Positions 45,073-53,842 of a stretch of DNA of 64,000 nucleotides are shown here, piece after piece. Below the pieces are notes generated by a model. The model did no database searches, was not told where the DNA came from, and saw only the letters and a program-made list of their open reading frames with translations. Position 1 is the first letter of the stretch. Each line of letters opens with the position of its first letter. Both the position numbers and the translations under genes were made by a program. This DNA comes from Mucilaginibacter myungsuensis (lineage in GTDB: Bacteria; Bacteroidota; Bacteroidia; Sphingobacteriales; Sphingobacteriaceae): positions 148,432-212,431 of the forward strand of contig NZ_JADFFL010000009.1 of assembly GCF_015222005.1 (NCBI RefSeq), given 5' to 3'.

Positions 45073-46740
45073 CTACCTCGGCCTTGAATCCCAGAATACC
45101 AGCGAAGTAAATGTGTTAATAACCGGCACATTGGCAGAGTTGAAGTTGTATTCAGAGCTCGGATAAAGTACACGGCCAGCTAATCTATCAGCACGTGGCG
45201 ATAAGTTAGAAACAGTTGCCGCACCCATATAAGTGAATGGGTTTCCGTTTGCTATGGATCTTGGATACTGGGTCCTTCTGTATTCGTTCCACGCCTCATC
45301 GCAATTAAGCATATTTAACGCGATATACTTTTGAGTAATGATAGCCTCTAAACGCTGATCGTCAGATGTTGCTAAATTATAGTTGACCAAATAGGAAGCA
45401 GCGTTAGCTGCTTTGTAAGTTGCAACTTCTGTAACAGGATTCCTTGTTGTTGAGATATTCATCAAATGATCCTTATCCAGGTAAGCAAAAGATGCTGTAA
45501 CGCCTTGATCAAACAATGTTGACGATGTACCCGGGATCAAACCGATCATTGCAGCCTCAGCTTGTAAGAAAAAGCTTTCCGCTGCTAGCAATATAGGCTG
45601 ACCTTGATCATAACCTTTCATTACGCCCAAACCAAATAATTGCGAAACAGGTGTATTTGCCGGTGCAGACGGAAGCGGACCAGTATACCACTGACCACCT
45701 GCAGGATTAATAGGAGTTCCGCTTGCATTACTGCCTAACTGGCTTTGTATAGTATAGGTACGGTAAATGATCCTCCCACGGCCGTCATCAGTCAATTTTT
45801 GACCGTTGTAAAAACCTGTAACGAATGACGCTGGTATGTATGATGTTTGCGAGTTTTGACCAGTGAAATTGTAAGCCCAGCTATTGAACAATGGGTTTTG
45901 CTTACCCGATTGCTGTATGTAGCCCGGATTTATCAGCACATCAGCAGCTGTAAAGTTGTTCTCTAAAGCAGCTTTCTCAGTTGCAAAGAAAGAAGCTAAA
46001 GAACTAACCTTTTGTATGCGAATTAACGCTCTTAATTTAATTGTATTGGCAAATTTTACCCAGTTGGTCATATTCAACCCAGTACCAGACAAGGAAGAAC
46101 CCGGGCCACCGGTGCCTGTAACAGGGCTGTACTTAGTAATGTCGATACTTCCTAACGGGCCTGAGGCTGTATTTATAGTAGTTGCATCACTTTCCACTTT
46201 AAAAGAAGTGATCGCTGTATTAAGCTCAGTGATACAAGCCTTGTAAACATCTTCTGCTTTATCGTACGCAGGCAATAAATTTGCAGTACCTTTTAAAGCT
46301 TGAGAGTATGGCACATCTCCATAAGCGTCCACTAACCTTAAGTAAGCAAAAGCTTTCATGGTGCGTGCGATAGCATTAAGGTATCTGGAGTTACCTGTAG
46401 GTTGTGTCTGATTCAGTACATATTGATAATCTTGCAAGTTATCATACGTTCCACTCCAAAGGCCCGTCGCGTAGCCAGAGCTGTAGTTAAATGTAATAAC
46501 ATCACCAAACCCGCTTACACCACCACCGTTGGCCATAAAGCCTGCAGCAGTAGAACCATAAGTAGCGTTAAATGTATTGCTCATAGCAGCTGTACCTGCC
46601 AATGCCTGGGGCAATATAATATCCGGCGAAGCCGAGGTTAATTGATTGGGGTTTGTGTTTACATCCAGATACTTCTTACAAGAAGTAGTTGATGCAGCTA
46701 CCAACCCTACAATAGCTAATGTTTTAAATATATTTTTCAT
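45073..46740 (-). CDS. SusD/RagB family lipoprotein (SusD-like_2 type)
   Basis: Outer-membrane lipoprotein of 555 residues, lid for the following SusC partner. The lipobox is TTSC (Cys21), followed by KKYLDVNTNPNQLTSASP, which is the usual start of the SusD-like_2 (PF12771) group, distinct from the starch-locus SusD. The middle has the TPR-like AFAYLRLVDAYGDVPYSQAL and the end has NEYRRTQYPR. It starts 11 bases after the SusC stop. No enzyme gene is in the operon, so the substrate is unknown. Confidence 0.93.
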   Translation of the reverse strand: MKNIFKTLAIVGLVAASTTSCKKYLDVNTNPNQLTSASPDIILPQALAGTAAMSNTFNATYGSTAAGFMANGGGVSGFGDVITFNYSSGYATGLWSGTYDNLQDYQYVLNQTQPTGNSRYLNAIARTMKAFAYLRLVDAYGDVPYSQALKGTANLLPAYDKAEDVYKACITELNTAITSFKVESDATTINTASGPLGSIDITKYSPVTGTGGPGSSLSGTGLNMTNWVKFANTIKLRALIRIQKVSSLASFFATEKAALENNFTAADVLINPGYIQQSGKQNPLFNSWAYNFTGQNSQTSYIPASFVTGFYNGQKLTDDGRGRIIYRTYTIQSQLGSNASGTPINPAGGQWYTGPLPSAPANTPVSQLFGLGVMKGYDQGQPILLAAESFFLQAEAAMIGLIPGTSSTLFDQGVTASFAYLDKDHLMNISTTRNPVTEVATYKAANAASYLVNYNLATSDDQRLEAIITQKYIALNMLNCDEAWNEYRRTQYPRSIANGNPFTYMGAATVSNLSPRADRLAGRVLYPSSEYNFNSANVPVINTFTSLVFWDSRPR

Positions 46741-46751
46741 GTCTGTTCCTA

Positions 46752-49700
46752 TTAGAAAGTAAGAGATAAGGTTGCACCATAGTAACGTGTAGGAGGCGTA
46801 TTAGCTACGGAGTTTACACCGATAGCGTTGCCTGAACCTGCGTTATATTCCGGATCAGTGTAGATCTGTGATTTTGGTAACCACAAGAATAAGTTACGGC
46901 CTTGTAACTGAAGGGTTGCACCTTTAACATATTTTTGGCGACCGATCAATGATTTTGGTACGTCCCATGATAATGAAGCCTCACGTAATTTCCATGATGC
47001 ACCGTTGGTAACGTAGTTAGTTGTTACGCCGGTGTTCACCGCTTGTGTCCAGAAGTTGTAACCACCATCAGCAACGGTGATGTTGTTGTTGGCAACATAA
47101 GTGTTAGTGGTAGGATCCAGATAAGATGAGTTAGGCACTACGAAACGCTCACGGTTGTAGTAAGTGTTACGAATACCTGAACCAGAGAAATCGAACGAAC
47201 CTGATACCGAGTTGTTAACAATGAACCCACCACGATACTCAGCCAAAGCCGCTAAACGTAAGCTTTTGTACTTCAACTCAAAGTTGGTACCTACACGTTG
47301 TCTTGGGTTGGTGTTACCAATAATACCAGCATTTGTAGTTGCTGTAGGGTAACCAGTTTGACGATTAACAATAATGCGGCCCTGATCATCCCTCACGTAA
47401 TCTGTACCGGTAAGCTGCGGGTAAGATAAACCCGGACGTGCAACAATACCATTACCTAAATTCAACTGATCCAAACCTGCGGCTAATTCTTTAACTGTAT
47501 TATCCAACCAGGTAAAGTTAGCACCTAAAGTTAACTGCCAGCCTGTAGCGGTCTTTATTGGCACTACCGCCAAAGCAGACTCAATACCTTGGTTATCCAT
47601 ACGGCCGGAGTTTAACTGATAACTTGAGAAACCTGTAGCGTTGGAGATATTTACAGATACAGTTTGCTTAGTAGTTTTAGATTTAAAGTAAGTAACACTG
47701 GCAGTGATTCGACCGTTAAAAAGGTCGGCATCGGTACCAACTTCAAAACCGTCAGTGATCTCTGGCTTAAGATCCGGAGAAGTTAAACCATTACCCTGAT
47801 TATAACCCGGACCAGAAGGGAACGGATAACCGTTACCCGGGCTGAAGATCGGCACCAAACCGTAAGGGCCAATGTTGGCGTTACCTACACGTGATATACC
47901 ACCACGTATCTTTAAGCTGGATAATACTTTGTTATTCTTTAAAAAGTCGATAGCTTCTGTCGGGATGAACGAAACGTCAGCCGCAGGATAGAAGAATGAA
48001 CGGTTTTCCGGAGCTAATACAGACAACCAGTCGTTACGGCCGGTAAGGTGTAAGTTTAAATAACCTTTGTAACCAACGTTAATTGAAGTGTAAACCGCTT
48101 GCTGCCTTGCAGTCGACTGCGACTCAGAACCGGTTACGTTAGGTTGAGTACGGACACCAACATTGTAAAGACCGGCTTGTACCAAACCAACCGCGCCAAC
48201 ATTCTGGTCATTCGATTTGTCTTGACGCATGCTTGCACCTAAAGTAGCGTTTAAATTGAAATCCTGTATTTGCTTTTTAAAAGTAGCGTACAACTCGGTA
48301 GTTACGCGGCTATTGTAAGAAGCATCTTCGCTTACGCTACCAACTTCGTTGTTATTTTTAACAGCACCACCACCTAAAGATTTGGTATAAGCTGATGTCT
48401 CATATTTCCCTACAGTAGTTTGTGTTTGAGCGTTGGATGCTGTTAAACCTACACGGAAAGTTAAATTAAGGAACGATGCTGGATCGTATTTTAATTCAGT
48501 TGTTCCTACTAAATAATCGTTACGAGTATTTTGGCGTTGATTTGCAGCTGTAAAATATGGGTTAGCATAGTAAAAGTTATAGTAACCGTCAACAGTTGCG
48601 AAAGGGTTGTTGATGTAATCTTTGTAATCAGTAACAACCACGTGGCCCGGGGTTTGCATTAACTGATCGTAGATATTGGCCGTGGCGCTGCTGATGTCAT
48701 AATTGTTCTTTACGTAGTTAGTAGTAAAGTTAACAGATACCTTGTTAGCCAATTGGCGGCCACCGTTAGCACGAATAGACAATCTGTTGTACTTATCACC
48801 AGGGGTAGTACCTGTGTTGGTGAAATACTGACCGGCTACGTAAGTGTTGCCTTTGTCATCACCAGAGCTTACCGAAAAGTCTGATTGTTTTTGAACACCG
48901 GTCTCCCAGAAATCATTTTTACTGTTATTGAACGAGTAAGGCACCATTTGTACACGACCGTCAACAAGAGGATCACCTAACTGAACCATTTGACCATTGT
49001 AAGCAGGACCGTATTGTTGATTTTCGTGAGTGATGTAAAGCTGCACATCAGCATCAGCACCCGAACCAAAACCAGTTTGTAATTGCGGGTAGTAGCTAAC
49101 TTTCTCGCCGCTGATGGTTTGAGAAGCCTTAACTACCGCCTGGCCTTTTTTACCTTTTTTAGTGGTAATGATGATCGCACCATTAGAAGCATCAGATCCA
49201 TAAAGGGCAGCACCTTGAGAGCCGTTCAATACCTGGATGTCCTCAACGTCTTCCGGGTTGATGTTACCAAGGATAGAACTTGGAACGATAACGTTGTCCA
49301 TAACGATCAGGGCTTGGTTGTTACCGGTCAATGAACGGTTACCACGCAAAACGATACGTACAGTAGGGTTAACACCGCTACTTACCGCGTTCACCTGCAA
49401 ACCGGCAACTTTACCAGAAAGGGCAGCGCCAACGTTAACCGCTTTACCTTGGGTTAACTCCTGAGGCTTGATCGCTGTAGTAGCGTAACCTTGAGAGCCT
49501 TTGGTAGCGGTCAAACCACCGGCGGTAACAACCACCTCGGCAAGATCCTTAGTGTTAGAACTTAACACCGCGTTCACCGCACCTCCACCGATGTTAACTA
49601 CCTCGGGGTTAAAACCTACAAAAGAGAAGGTCAGTGATTTTGCAGTAGCAGGTACACTTAATGTGAACTTACCACTTGCATTGGTTTGCGTACCAATTGT

Positions 49701-49847
49701 AGTACCGGTCACCTTAACAGAAACGCCAGGTAACGGCAAACCGTCATCCTTTGCTGTAACTGTACCAGTAACTGTTCTTGATTGTGCATAGACCTGGCTG
49801 GCACATAGCAACAGGAAGCACAAACTTGCTAGTAAAAGTTTTTTCAT
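46752..49847 (-). CDS. SusC/RagA family TonB-linked outer-membrane transporter
   Basis: TonB-dependent transporter of 1031 residues. The signal peptide ends at VYAQ (19-22), a carboxypeptidase-regulatory-like domain spans ~24-100 (TVTGTVTAKDDGLPL), and DLAEVVVTAGG begins the plug (LIVMDNVIVPSS, NPEDVEDIQVLNGSQGAALYG). The barrel ends in TLSLTF, an aromatic C-terminus. It is first of a three-gene set with SusD and DUF1735 lipoproteins. Unlike the first locus, no glycoside hydrolase or permease is attached. The sequence around it is visibly more AT-rich than the starch locus. No good -7 box was found upstream. Confidence 0.94.
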   Translation of the reverse strand: MKKLLLASLCFLLLCASQVYAQSRTVTGTVTAKDDGLPLPGVSVKVTGTTIGTQTNASGKFTLSVPATAKSLTFSFVGFNPEVVNIGGGAVNAVLSSNTKDLAEVVVTAGGLTATKGSQGYATTAIKPQELTQGKAVNVGAALSGKVAGLQVNAVSSGVNPTVRIVLRGNRSLTGNNQALIVMDNVIVPSSILGNINPEDVEDIQVLNGSQGAALYGSDASNGAIIITTKKGKKGQAVVKASQTISGEKVSYYPQLQTGFGSGADADVQLYITHENQQYGPAYNGQMVQLGDPLVDGRVQMVPYSFNNSKNDFWETGVQKQSDFSVSSGDDKGNTYVAGQYFTNTGTTPGDKYNRLSIRANGGRQLANKVSVNFTTNYVKNNYDISSATANIYDQLMQTPGHVVVTDYKDYINNPFATVDGYYNFYYANPYFTAANQRQNTRNDYLVGTTELKYDPASFLNLTFRVGLTASNAQTQTTVGKYETSAYTKSLGGGAVKNNNEVGSVSEDASYNSRVTTELYATFKKQIQDFNLNATLGASMRQDKSNDQNVGAVGLVQAGLYNVGVRTQPNVTGSESQSTARQQAVYTSINVGYKGYLNLHLTGRNDWLSVLAPENRSFFYPAADVSFIPTEAIDFLKNNKVLSSLKIRGGISRVGNANIGPYGLVPIFSPGNGYPFPSGPGYNQGNGLTSPDLKPEITDGFEVGTDADLFNGRITASVTYFKSKTTKQTVSVNISNATGFSSYQLNSGRMDNQGIESALAVVPIKTATGWQLTLGANFTWLDNTVKELAAGLDQLNLGNGIVARPGLSYPQLTGTDYVRDDQGRIIVNRQTGYPTATTNAGIIGNTNPRQRVGTNFELKYKSLRLAALAEYRGGFIVNNSVSGSFDFSGSGIRNTYYNRERFVVPNSSYLDPTTNTYVANNNITVADGGYNFWTQAVNTGVTTNYVTNGASWKLREASLSWDVPKSLIGRQKYVKGATLQLQGRNLFLWLPKSQIYTDPEYNAGSGNAIGVNSVANTPPTRYYGATLSLTF

Positions 49848-49990
49848 TTCGTTAATAATAAGATCAGTTAATAGTTAATTAATCATAAAAGTAGTGTTAA
49901 CTTTTTAGATAATGAAATCAATTGTTAAAAAAAGTTAAAAAATGACAGATTTTTTTAAACAAAATCAGAAAATAAAATATTTTTAGTACT

Positions 49991-50008
49991 ATGTATTGCA
50001 TAATACAT
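49991..50008 (+). promoter_or_regulatory. Palindromic operator upstream of the PadR gene
   Basis: ATGTATT-GCAT-AATACAT is a perfect inverted repeat with the ATGT...ACAT ends known from PadR-family operators (here with 10 bases between them, not 8). It covers the -33 TTG of the padR promoter, which fits autorepression. Confidence 0.65.
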
Positions 50009-50027
50009 TTTTAAACATATATCTTTG
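49996..50027 (+). promoter_or_regulatory. Promoter of the PadR-PspC operon
   Basis: TTG (49996-49998), 21 bases, then the perfect -7 box TATCTTTG (50020-50027). The ATG is only 5 bases further on, so the mRNA would be leaderless or nearly so if transcription starts ~7 bases after the box. Confidence 0.6.
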
Positions 50028-50031
50028 CCAT

Positions 50032-50376
50032 ATGATCGTAGAGAACACACAAACCCAAATGAGGAAAGGCATACTGGAGTATTGCATCCTTTCCATAATA
50101 GCAAGGGGCGAGATATATGCATCAGACATTATTGCTGAGCTAAAAAAAGCCCAACTGCTTGTAGTTGAGGGCACTTTATACCCGCTACTCACCCGTTTAA
50201 AGAACAACGGCCTGCTCAGTTACAACTGGGTCGAATCGGTTTCGGGGCCGCCCCGCAAATACTACGTTCTGTCTGACGAGGGCCGCAATGTGCTTGCCCA
50301 ACTGGACATAACCTGGCAAGAACTGGCCTTCGCCGTACAATCGTCAATAGATCAACGCAACACCCCTAACGCTTAA
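50032..50376 (+). CDS. PadR family transcriptional regulator
   Basis: Winged-helix repressor of 114 residues. MIVENTQTQMRKGILEYCIL is the typical start in Bacteroidota, followed by YASDIIAELKKAQLLVVEGTLYPLLTRLKNNGLL (recognition part) and GPPRKYYVLSDEGR (wing). I chose ATG 50032; a frame starting 36 bases earlier would begin within the operator. The gene is 17 bases ahead of the PspC gene and forms an operon with it, closed by the terminator at 52084. Ligand unknown. Confidence 0.95.
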   Translation: MIVENTQTQMRKGILEYCILSIIARGEIYASDIIAELKKAQLLVVEGTLYPLLTRLKNNGLLSYNWVESVSGPPRKYYVLSDEGRNVLAQLDITWQELAFAVQSSIDQRNTPNA

Positions 50377-50393
50377 AAGTTATCAACACCATC

Positions 50394-52067
50394 ATGAATA
50401 AGACCATCATCATAAATATTAACGGCATCGTTTTCCATATCGAGGAGGATGCTTACGAAGTGCTAAAGAGTTACATGACAGACGTTAAGCGTCATTTTAT
50501 GGACTCGGCCGACAGCCTCGAGATCACTACCGATATTGAGAACCGAATTGCCGAAATGTTTAACGAAATACTGGCCCGCGAAAGCAAGCAAGTGATCATT
50601 GAACAGGACGTGAAGGCTGTGATAGCCCAAATGGGTACGGTAGAGGACTTTGCATCGGCTGAAGAAGGTGCCGACACCAATGCTATTAAAGACCCTTTCG
50701 CTAACATTCCAGCCAGCCGCCGCCTGTTCCGCGACCCGGATGACCACCTGATTGCCGGCGTATGCTCGGGCATTGCCAACTATTTTGATATACAAGCCGT
50801 TTGGATACGCCTGGCTTTCTTTTTAGTGTTTTGGCTAATGGGCACAGGCCTGTTCTTGTATATCATATTATGGATAGTGATCCCTAAAGCCGTTACCCGC
50901 GCCGACCGCATGGCCATGAAAGGCGAGAAACTTGACCTGCAAGGATTTAAACGCAACTTTGAGGATGAGATGCGTAACGTAGGCGGTACCGTTAAAGGCA
51001 TGCACCACGATAGCCGTCCCTTTGTTTATAAGACCCGTGATTTTGCAGGTGATTTTTTTGACCACTTAGGGGCATTTTTAAAGGTAGCGGGTAAAGTGAT
51101 CGTTAAGCTGGTAGGCGCTGCCCTTATTTTAATGTCTATTGGATTTACAATAGCTTTAATTGTGATGATATTCTCCTACTTTGTTTACGGGACGGATGAC
51201 CTGCACAATATGGTGCCATTTAACTTTGTTAATCGCGAGTACAGTGTGTCATTTATGTTCAGCGCATTTATATCACTTATAATACCACTGATCGCAATAT
51301 TACTGTTAGGTGTGAATTTGTTGCTTAATCGGTCTGTACTTAACCGAACCGCAGGATATACTATGCTTGTTTGCTTTTTCGCATCGGTGTTAGGAGTAAC
51401 CTATTATAGCGTGAAAGTGTTATCAGATCTGAAGGCAAGCAGTAAGTTCACTCAAACAGTTAATGTTACCACTACACCAAGCAATACTTACTACATTAAG
51501 CTGAACACCGTTCGCCATTTATCGGCCGAGGATAGTTCCGCGCTCAATATCAAGACGGGATTTGCGGGCAAGATCATTCTTGATGATGACAACAATGACA
51601 ACTTTGATCGTCAGGACAGTGGACTCCGCAATGTTAGGTTAGAGATCGAACGTTCTGACGTTTTGCAACCAGTGTTGGTCGAATCATTTATGGCACGTGG
51701 TCGAGATTATGCCGACGCATTATCTAACGCCCGTGATATCACTTATCAATTTAGCCAAAAAGATGGCGTACTTACCTTTGACAGGTATATGAAACGCGCA
51801 GCTCCTGGTAAACCATATCGCGGCCAAGAGCTGAGGTTAACACTTAAAATACCCGTAAATGCTAAGGTTATCATTGATCCGGGAGTAGATCGTATACTTC
51901 AAAATGCCGACATCTGGCGCTGCAACGAGGACAACAAGGTTGACAACGACCGCCCGGCTACGTTCATTATGACCGCCGACGGCCTGCAATGTAAAGTTGA
52001 TACACTGGTTATCTCTAAACCAAAACTAGACAGCGTGCAGATCGATACTATTGTTGTAAAAAAATAA
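50394..52067 (+). CDS. PspC domain membrane protein
   Basis: Envelope-stress-type membrane protein of 557 residues. Residues 1-100 are cytoplasmic and acidic (NGIVFHIEEDAYEVLKSY, with a short helical part). The PspC domain (about 105-165) has RRLFRDPDDHLIAGVCSGIANYFDI and one to two helices (FFLVFWLMGTGLFLYIILWIV). Three more membrane helices lie at ~240-340, and a ~200-residue C-terminal domain outside with DDDNNDNFDRQDSGLRN. PadR-PspC pairs are common in Bacteroidota, and PspC in E. coli relates to membrane stress, so the pair may sense envelope damage (inference). Confidence 0.93.
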   Translation: MNKTIIININGIVFHIEEDAYEVLKSYMTDVKRHFMDSADSLEITTDIENRIAEMFNEILARESKQVIIEQDVKAVIAQMGTVEDFASAEEGADTNAIKDPFANIPASRRLFRDPDDHLIAGVCSGIANYFDIQAVWIRLAFFLVFWLMGTGLFLYIILWIVIPKAVTRADRMAMKGEKLDLQGFKRNFEDEMRNVGGTVKGMHHDSRPFVYKTRDFAGDFFDHLGAFLKVAGKVIVKLVGAALILMSIGFTIALIVMIFSYFVYGTDDLHNMVPFNFVNREYSVSFMFSAFISLIIPLIAILLLGVNLLLNRSVLNRTAGYTMLVCFFASVLGVTYYSVKVLSDLKASSKFTQTVNVTTTPSNTYYIKLNTVRHLSAEDSSALNIKTGFAGKIILDDDNNDNFDRQDSGLRNVRLEIERSDVLQPVLVESFMARGRDYADALSNARDITYQFSQKDGVLTFDRYMKRAAPGKPYRGQELRLTLKIPVNAKVIIDPGVDRILQNADIWRCNEDNKVDNDRPATFIMTADGLQCKVDTLVISKPKLDSVQIDTIVVKK

Positions 52068-52083
52068 TTCCCTCTATTATATA

Positions 52084-52125
52084 GATGCCCTTGCCGCCGT
52101 ACGATGGCAGGGGCATCATTTTTTG
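52084..52125 (+). terminator. Terminator of the PadR-PspC operon
   Basis: Arms GATGCCCTTGCC and GGCAGGGGCATC, then ATTTTTTG. It is 16 bases after the PspC stop. A longer upstream frame of the next gene would start inside it, which favours the shorter start. Confidence 0.85.
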
Positions 52126-52211
52126 CCTGTCCCGGTTTTGTCCCCTTCAAAGCCGCTTTCCCATCTCTGATACAGATACATCCCGATACTCCTACATATA
52201 AAATAAGCTTT

Positions 52212-53588
52212 ATGAAAACCCTGTTTTTTGCGCTGGCATTCTTTGCCAACCTCACCTCTTTTGCCCAAAGCCAAAAGTTTGATCTGATGATCAAGAACGC
52301 AAATGTGTTTGATAGCAGAACGGGGAAGGTATTAAAAGGCCGGACCATCCTTATTAAAAGCGGCATTATTACCGAGGTAACCGGCAGTGCCGTTAAATAC
52401 ATCGTCACAAAAACCATCGATGCTGCCGGCAAACTGGTAAGCCCGGGATATATCGATACGCACATCCACCCTACCGATGTTTTTAGAAGCTATGGCCCAC
52501 TGTTAGAGTATCTGCCTAAAGACTCCTTAGATCTTTACCGGCAACGGATAACAGATACCTATTTACCGTATGGCATCACCACAGGCATGATCATGGGGCA
52601 TTCTGAAAAATGGCTACCTAATATCTATGGCTGGCAAAACGCACCCGCAGCAGATCAACTCGACCTTTATACCGTAGGCGGAGCGATGGTATCCAACCAA
52701 ACCCGCACGCCCTACATCAACCACAGCATGGTCAACTCACCAGCTGAGGCTAAGCAAAAGGTATTAGAGTACTATATGCTGGGGCTAAAGCATATCAAAC
52801 TATACTGGAAACTTAAACGACCGGAATTTGAAGCCGCATTTAAAACAGCCGACAGCTTACACATGAAAGTATATGCGCACGTGGATCAGAACGTTATGCA
52901 GATCGATACCGCCCTTAAAATAGGCGTACGAAACTATGAGCATGCGCTGACCCTGGTGAACAGTGTTTGGGATGCCGCCAACGACGAAGCTGCCTTCCGC
53001 GCGGAAATGAAAAAGTTTTACAAGCCAGGTGCCGAAAAGAACGGCCAGTTAGAACGCTTAGAGATGTTCCGTTTTATACACGACAGAAGGCCCGAAGCAA
53101 TGAACGTTTTGATAGACCGCTTATTAAAAAACAAGGCGACGCTATCTACATCGATACATTTAATGGCCGAGCCGTTCGGCGCCGCTTATCTGATCAACAA
53201 GCCCGACACCTCGTTAAACTTGGCTCAATTGGCCCGTTGCAAAGAGAATATCAAAATATTCATGACCTATGTAAAGCAAGCATCCGACAAAGGCTTAACA
53301 TTAAGGATGGGTACCGATTGGCCCAATGGCGGGCAGGCTTTTATCTCTGAGCAATTGCTATTAGCTGACCATGGATTCAGCACGGCCCGAATCCTACAGA
53401 TAGCCACCATTAACGGTGCAACAGCTTTGGGGTTGGACGATAGATATGGTTCGGTAGCAAAAGGCAAAAAAGCCGACCTGCTTATCTGGGACAAAAGCCC
53501 TTTTGACAATGCTAAGAATTTCTCAGCCACAAAAACGATCATTAAGGATGGCGTTGTTTACGCAGGCAAGACCGTGAACACCAATTGA
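52212..53588 (+). CDS. Secreted amidohydrolase family protein
   Basis: Exported metal-dependent hydrolase of 458 residues. ATG 52212 begins a clean signal peptide (FANLTSFAQ), whereas the longer frame starts inside the upstream terminator. The amidohydrolase HxH is in DTHIHPTD (His84 and His86), two further His residues occur in KVYAHVDQN and NYEHAL, and the metal-binding Asp is probably in RMGTDWPNGG. The N- and C-terminal composite beta-sandwich (FDLMIKNANVFD, KADLLIWD) is typical of imidazolonepropionase/dipeptidase-like members. Substrate is unknown. Confidence 0.9.
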   Translation: MKTLFFALAFFANLTSFAQSQKFDLMIKNANVFDSRTGKVLKGRTILIKSGIITEVTGSAVKYIVTKTIDAAGKLVSPGYIDTHIHPTDVFRSYGPLLEYLPKDSLDLYRQRITDTYLPYGITTGMIMGHSEKWLPNIYGWQNAPAADQLDLYTVGGAMVSNQTRTPYINHSMVNSPAEAKQKVLEYYMLGLKHIKLYWKLKRPEFEAAFKTADSLHMKVYAHVDQNVMQIDTALKIGVRNYEHALTLVNSVWDAANDEAAFRAEMKKFYKPGAEKNGQLERLEMFRFIHDRRPEAMNVLIDRLLKNKATLSTSIHLMAEPFGAAYLINKPDTSLNLAQLARCKENIKIFMTYVKQASDKGLTLRMGTDWPNGGQAFISEQLLLADHGFSTARILQIATINGATALGLDDRYGSVAKGKKADLLIWDKSPFDNAKNFSATKTIIKDGVVYAGKTVNTN

Positions 53589-53609
53589 CCCTGCAATTAA
53601 GATCTCTCT

Positions 53610-53659
53610 GAAAATGGCTTATACAAAGCAATACGCCTGCTTTTGGATAAGCCATTTTC
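53610..53659. terminator. Long stem-loop after the amidohydrolase gene
   Basis: Perfect 13-base arms GAAAATGGCTTAT and ATAAGCCATTTTC enclose inner arms AAAGCA and TGCTTT. The structure is symmetrical and lacks a T-run, so it is a likely but unproved transcription end. Confidence 0.6.
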
Positions 53660-53842
53660 ACCTTTGGGGTAAATATTTTTAAGATCTGCTGTAACCAAAG
53701 CACCTCTTATTGCATCTTAATACCAAATAGTCCGGTTACGGTATTTATACCGGTCACAAAAAATTTTATCGAGATAATTTAAAAAAGAGGGCGACCTCTA
53801 AAGGGAAAATTATTGCCAAATTTTTACTAACGACATCACCAC

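Noticed and set aside
52104..52211. An upstream extension of the amidohydrolase
   Set aside because: It begins inside the PspC terminator hairpin and places an unrelated 36-residue tail in front of a clean signal peptide.
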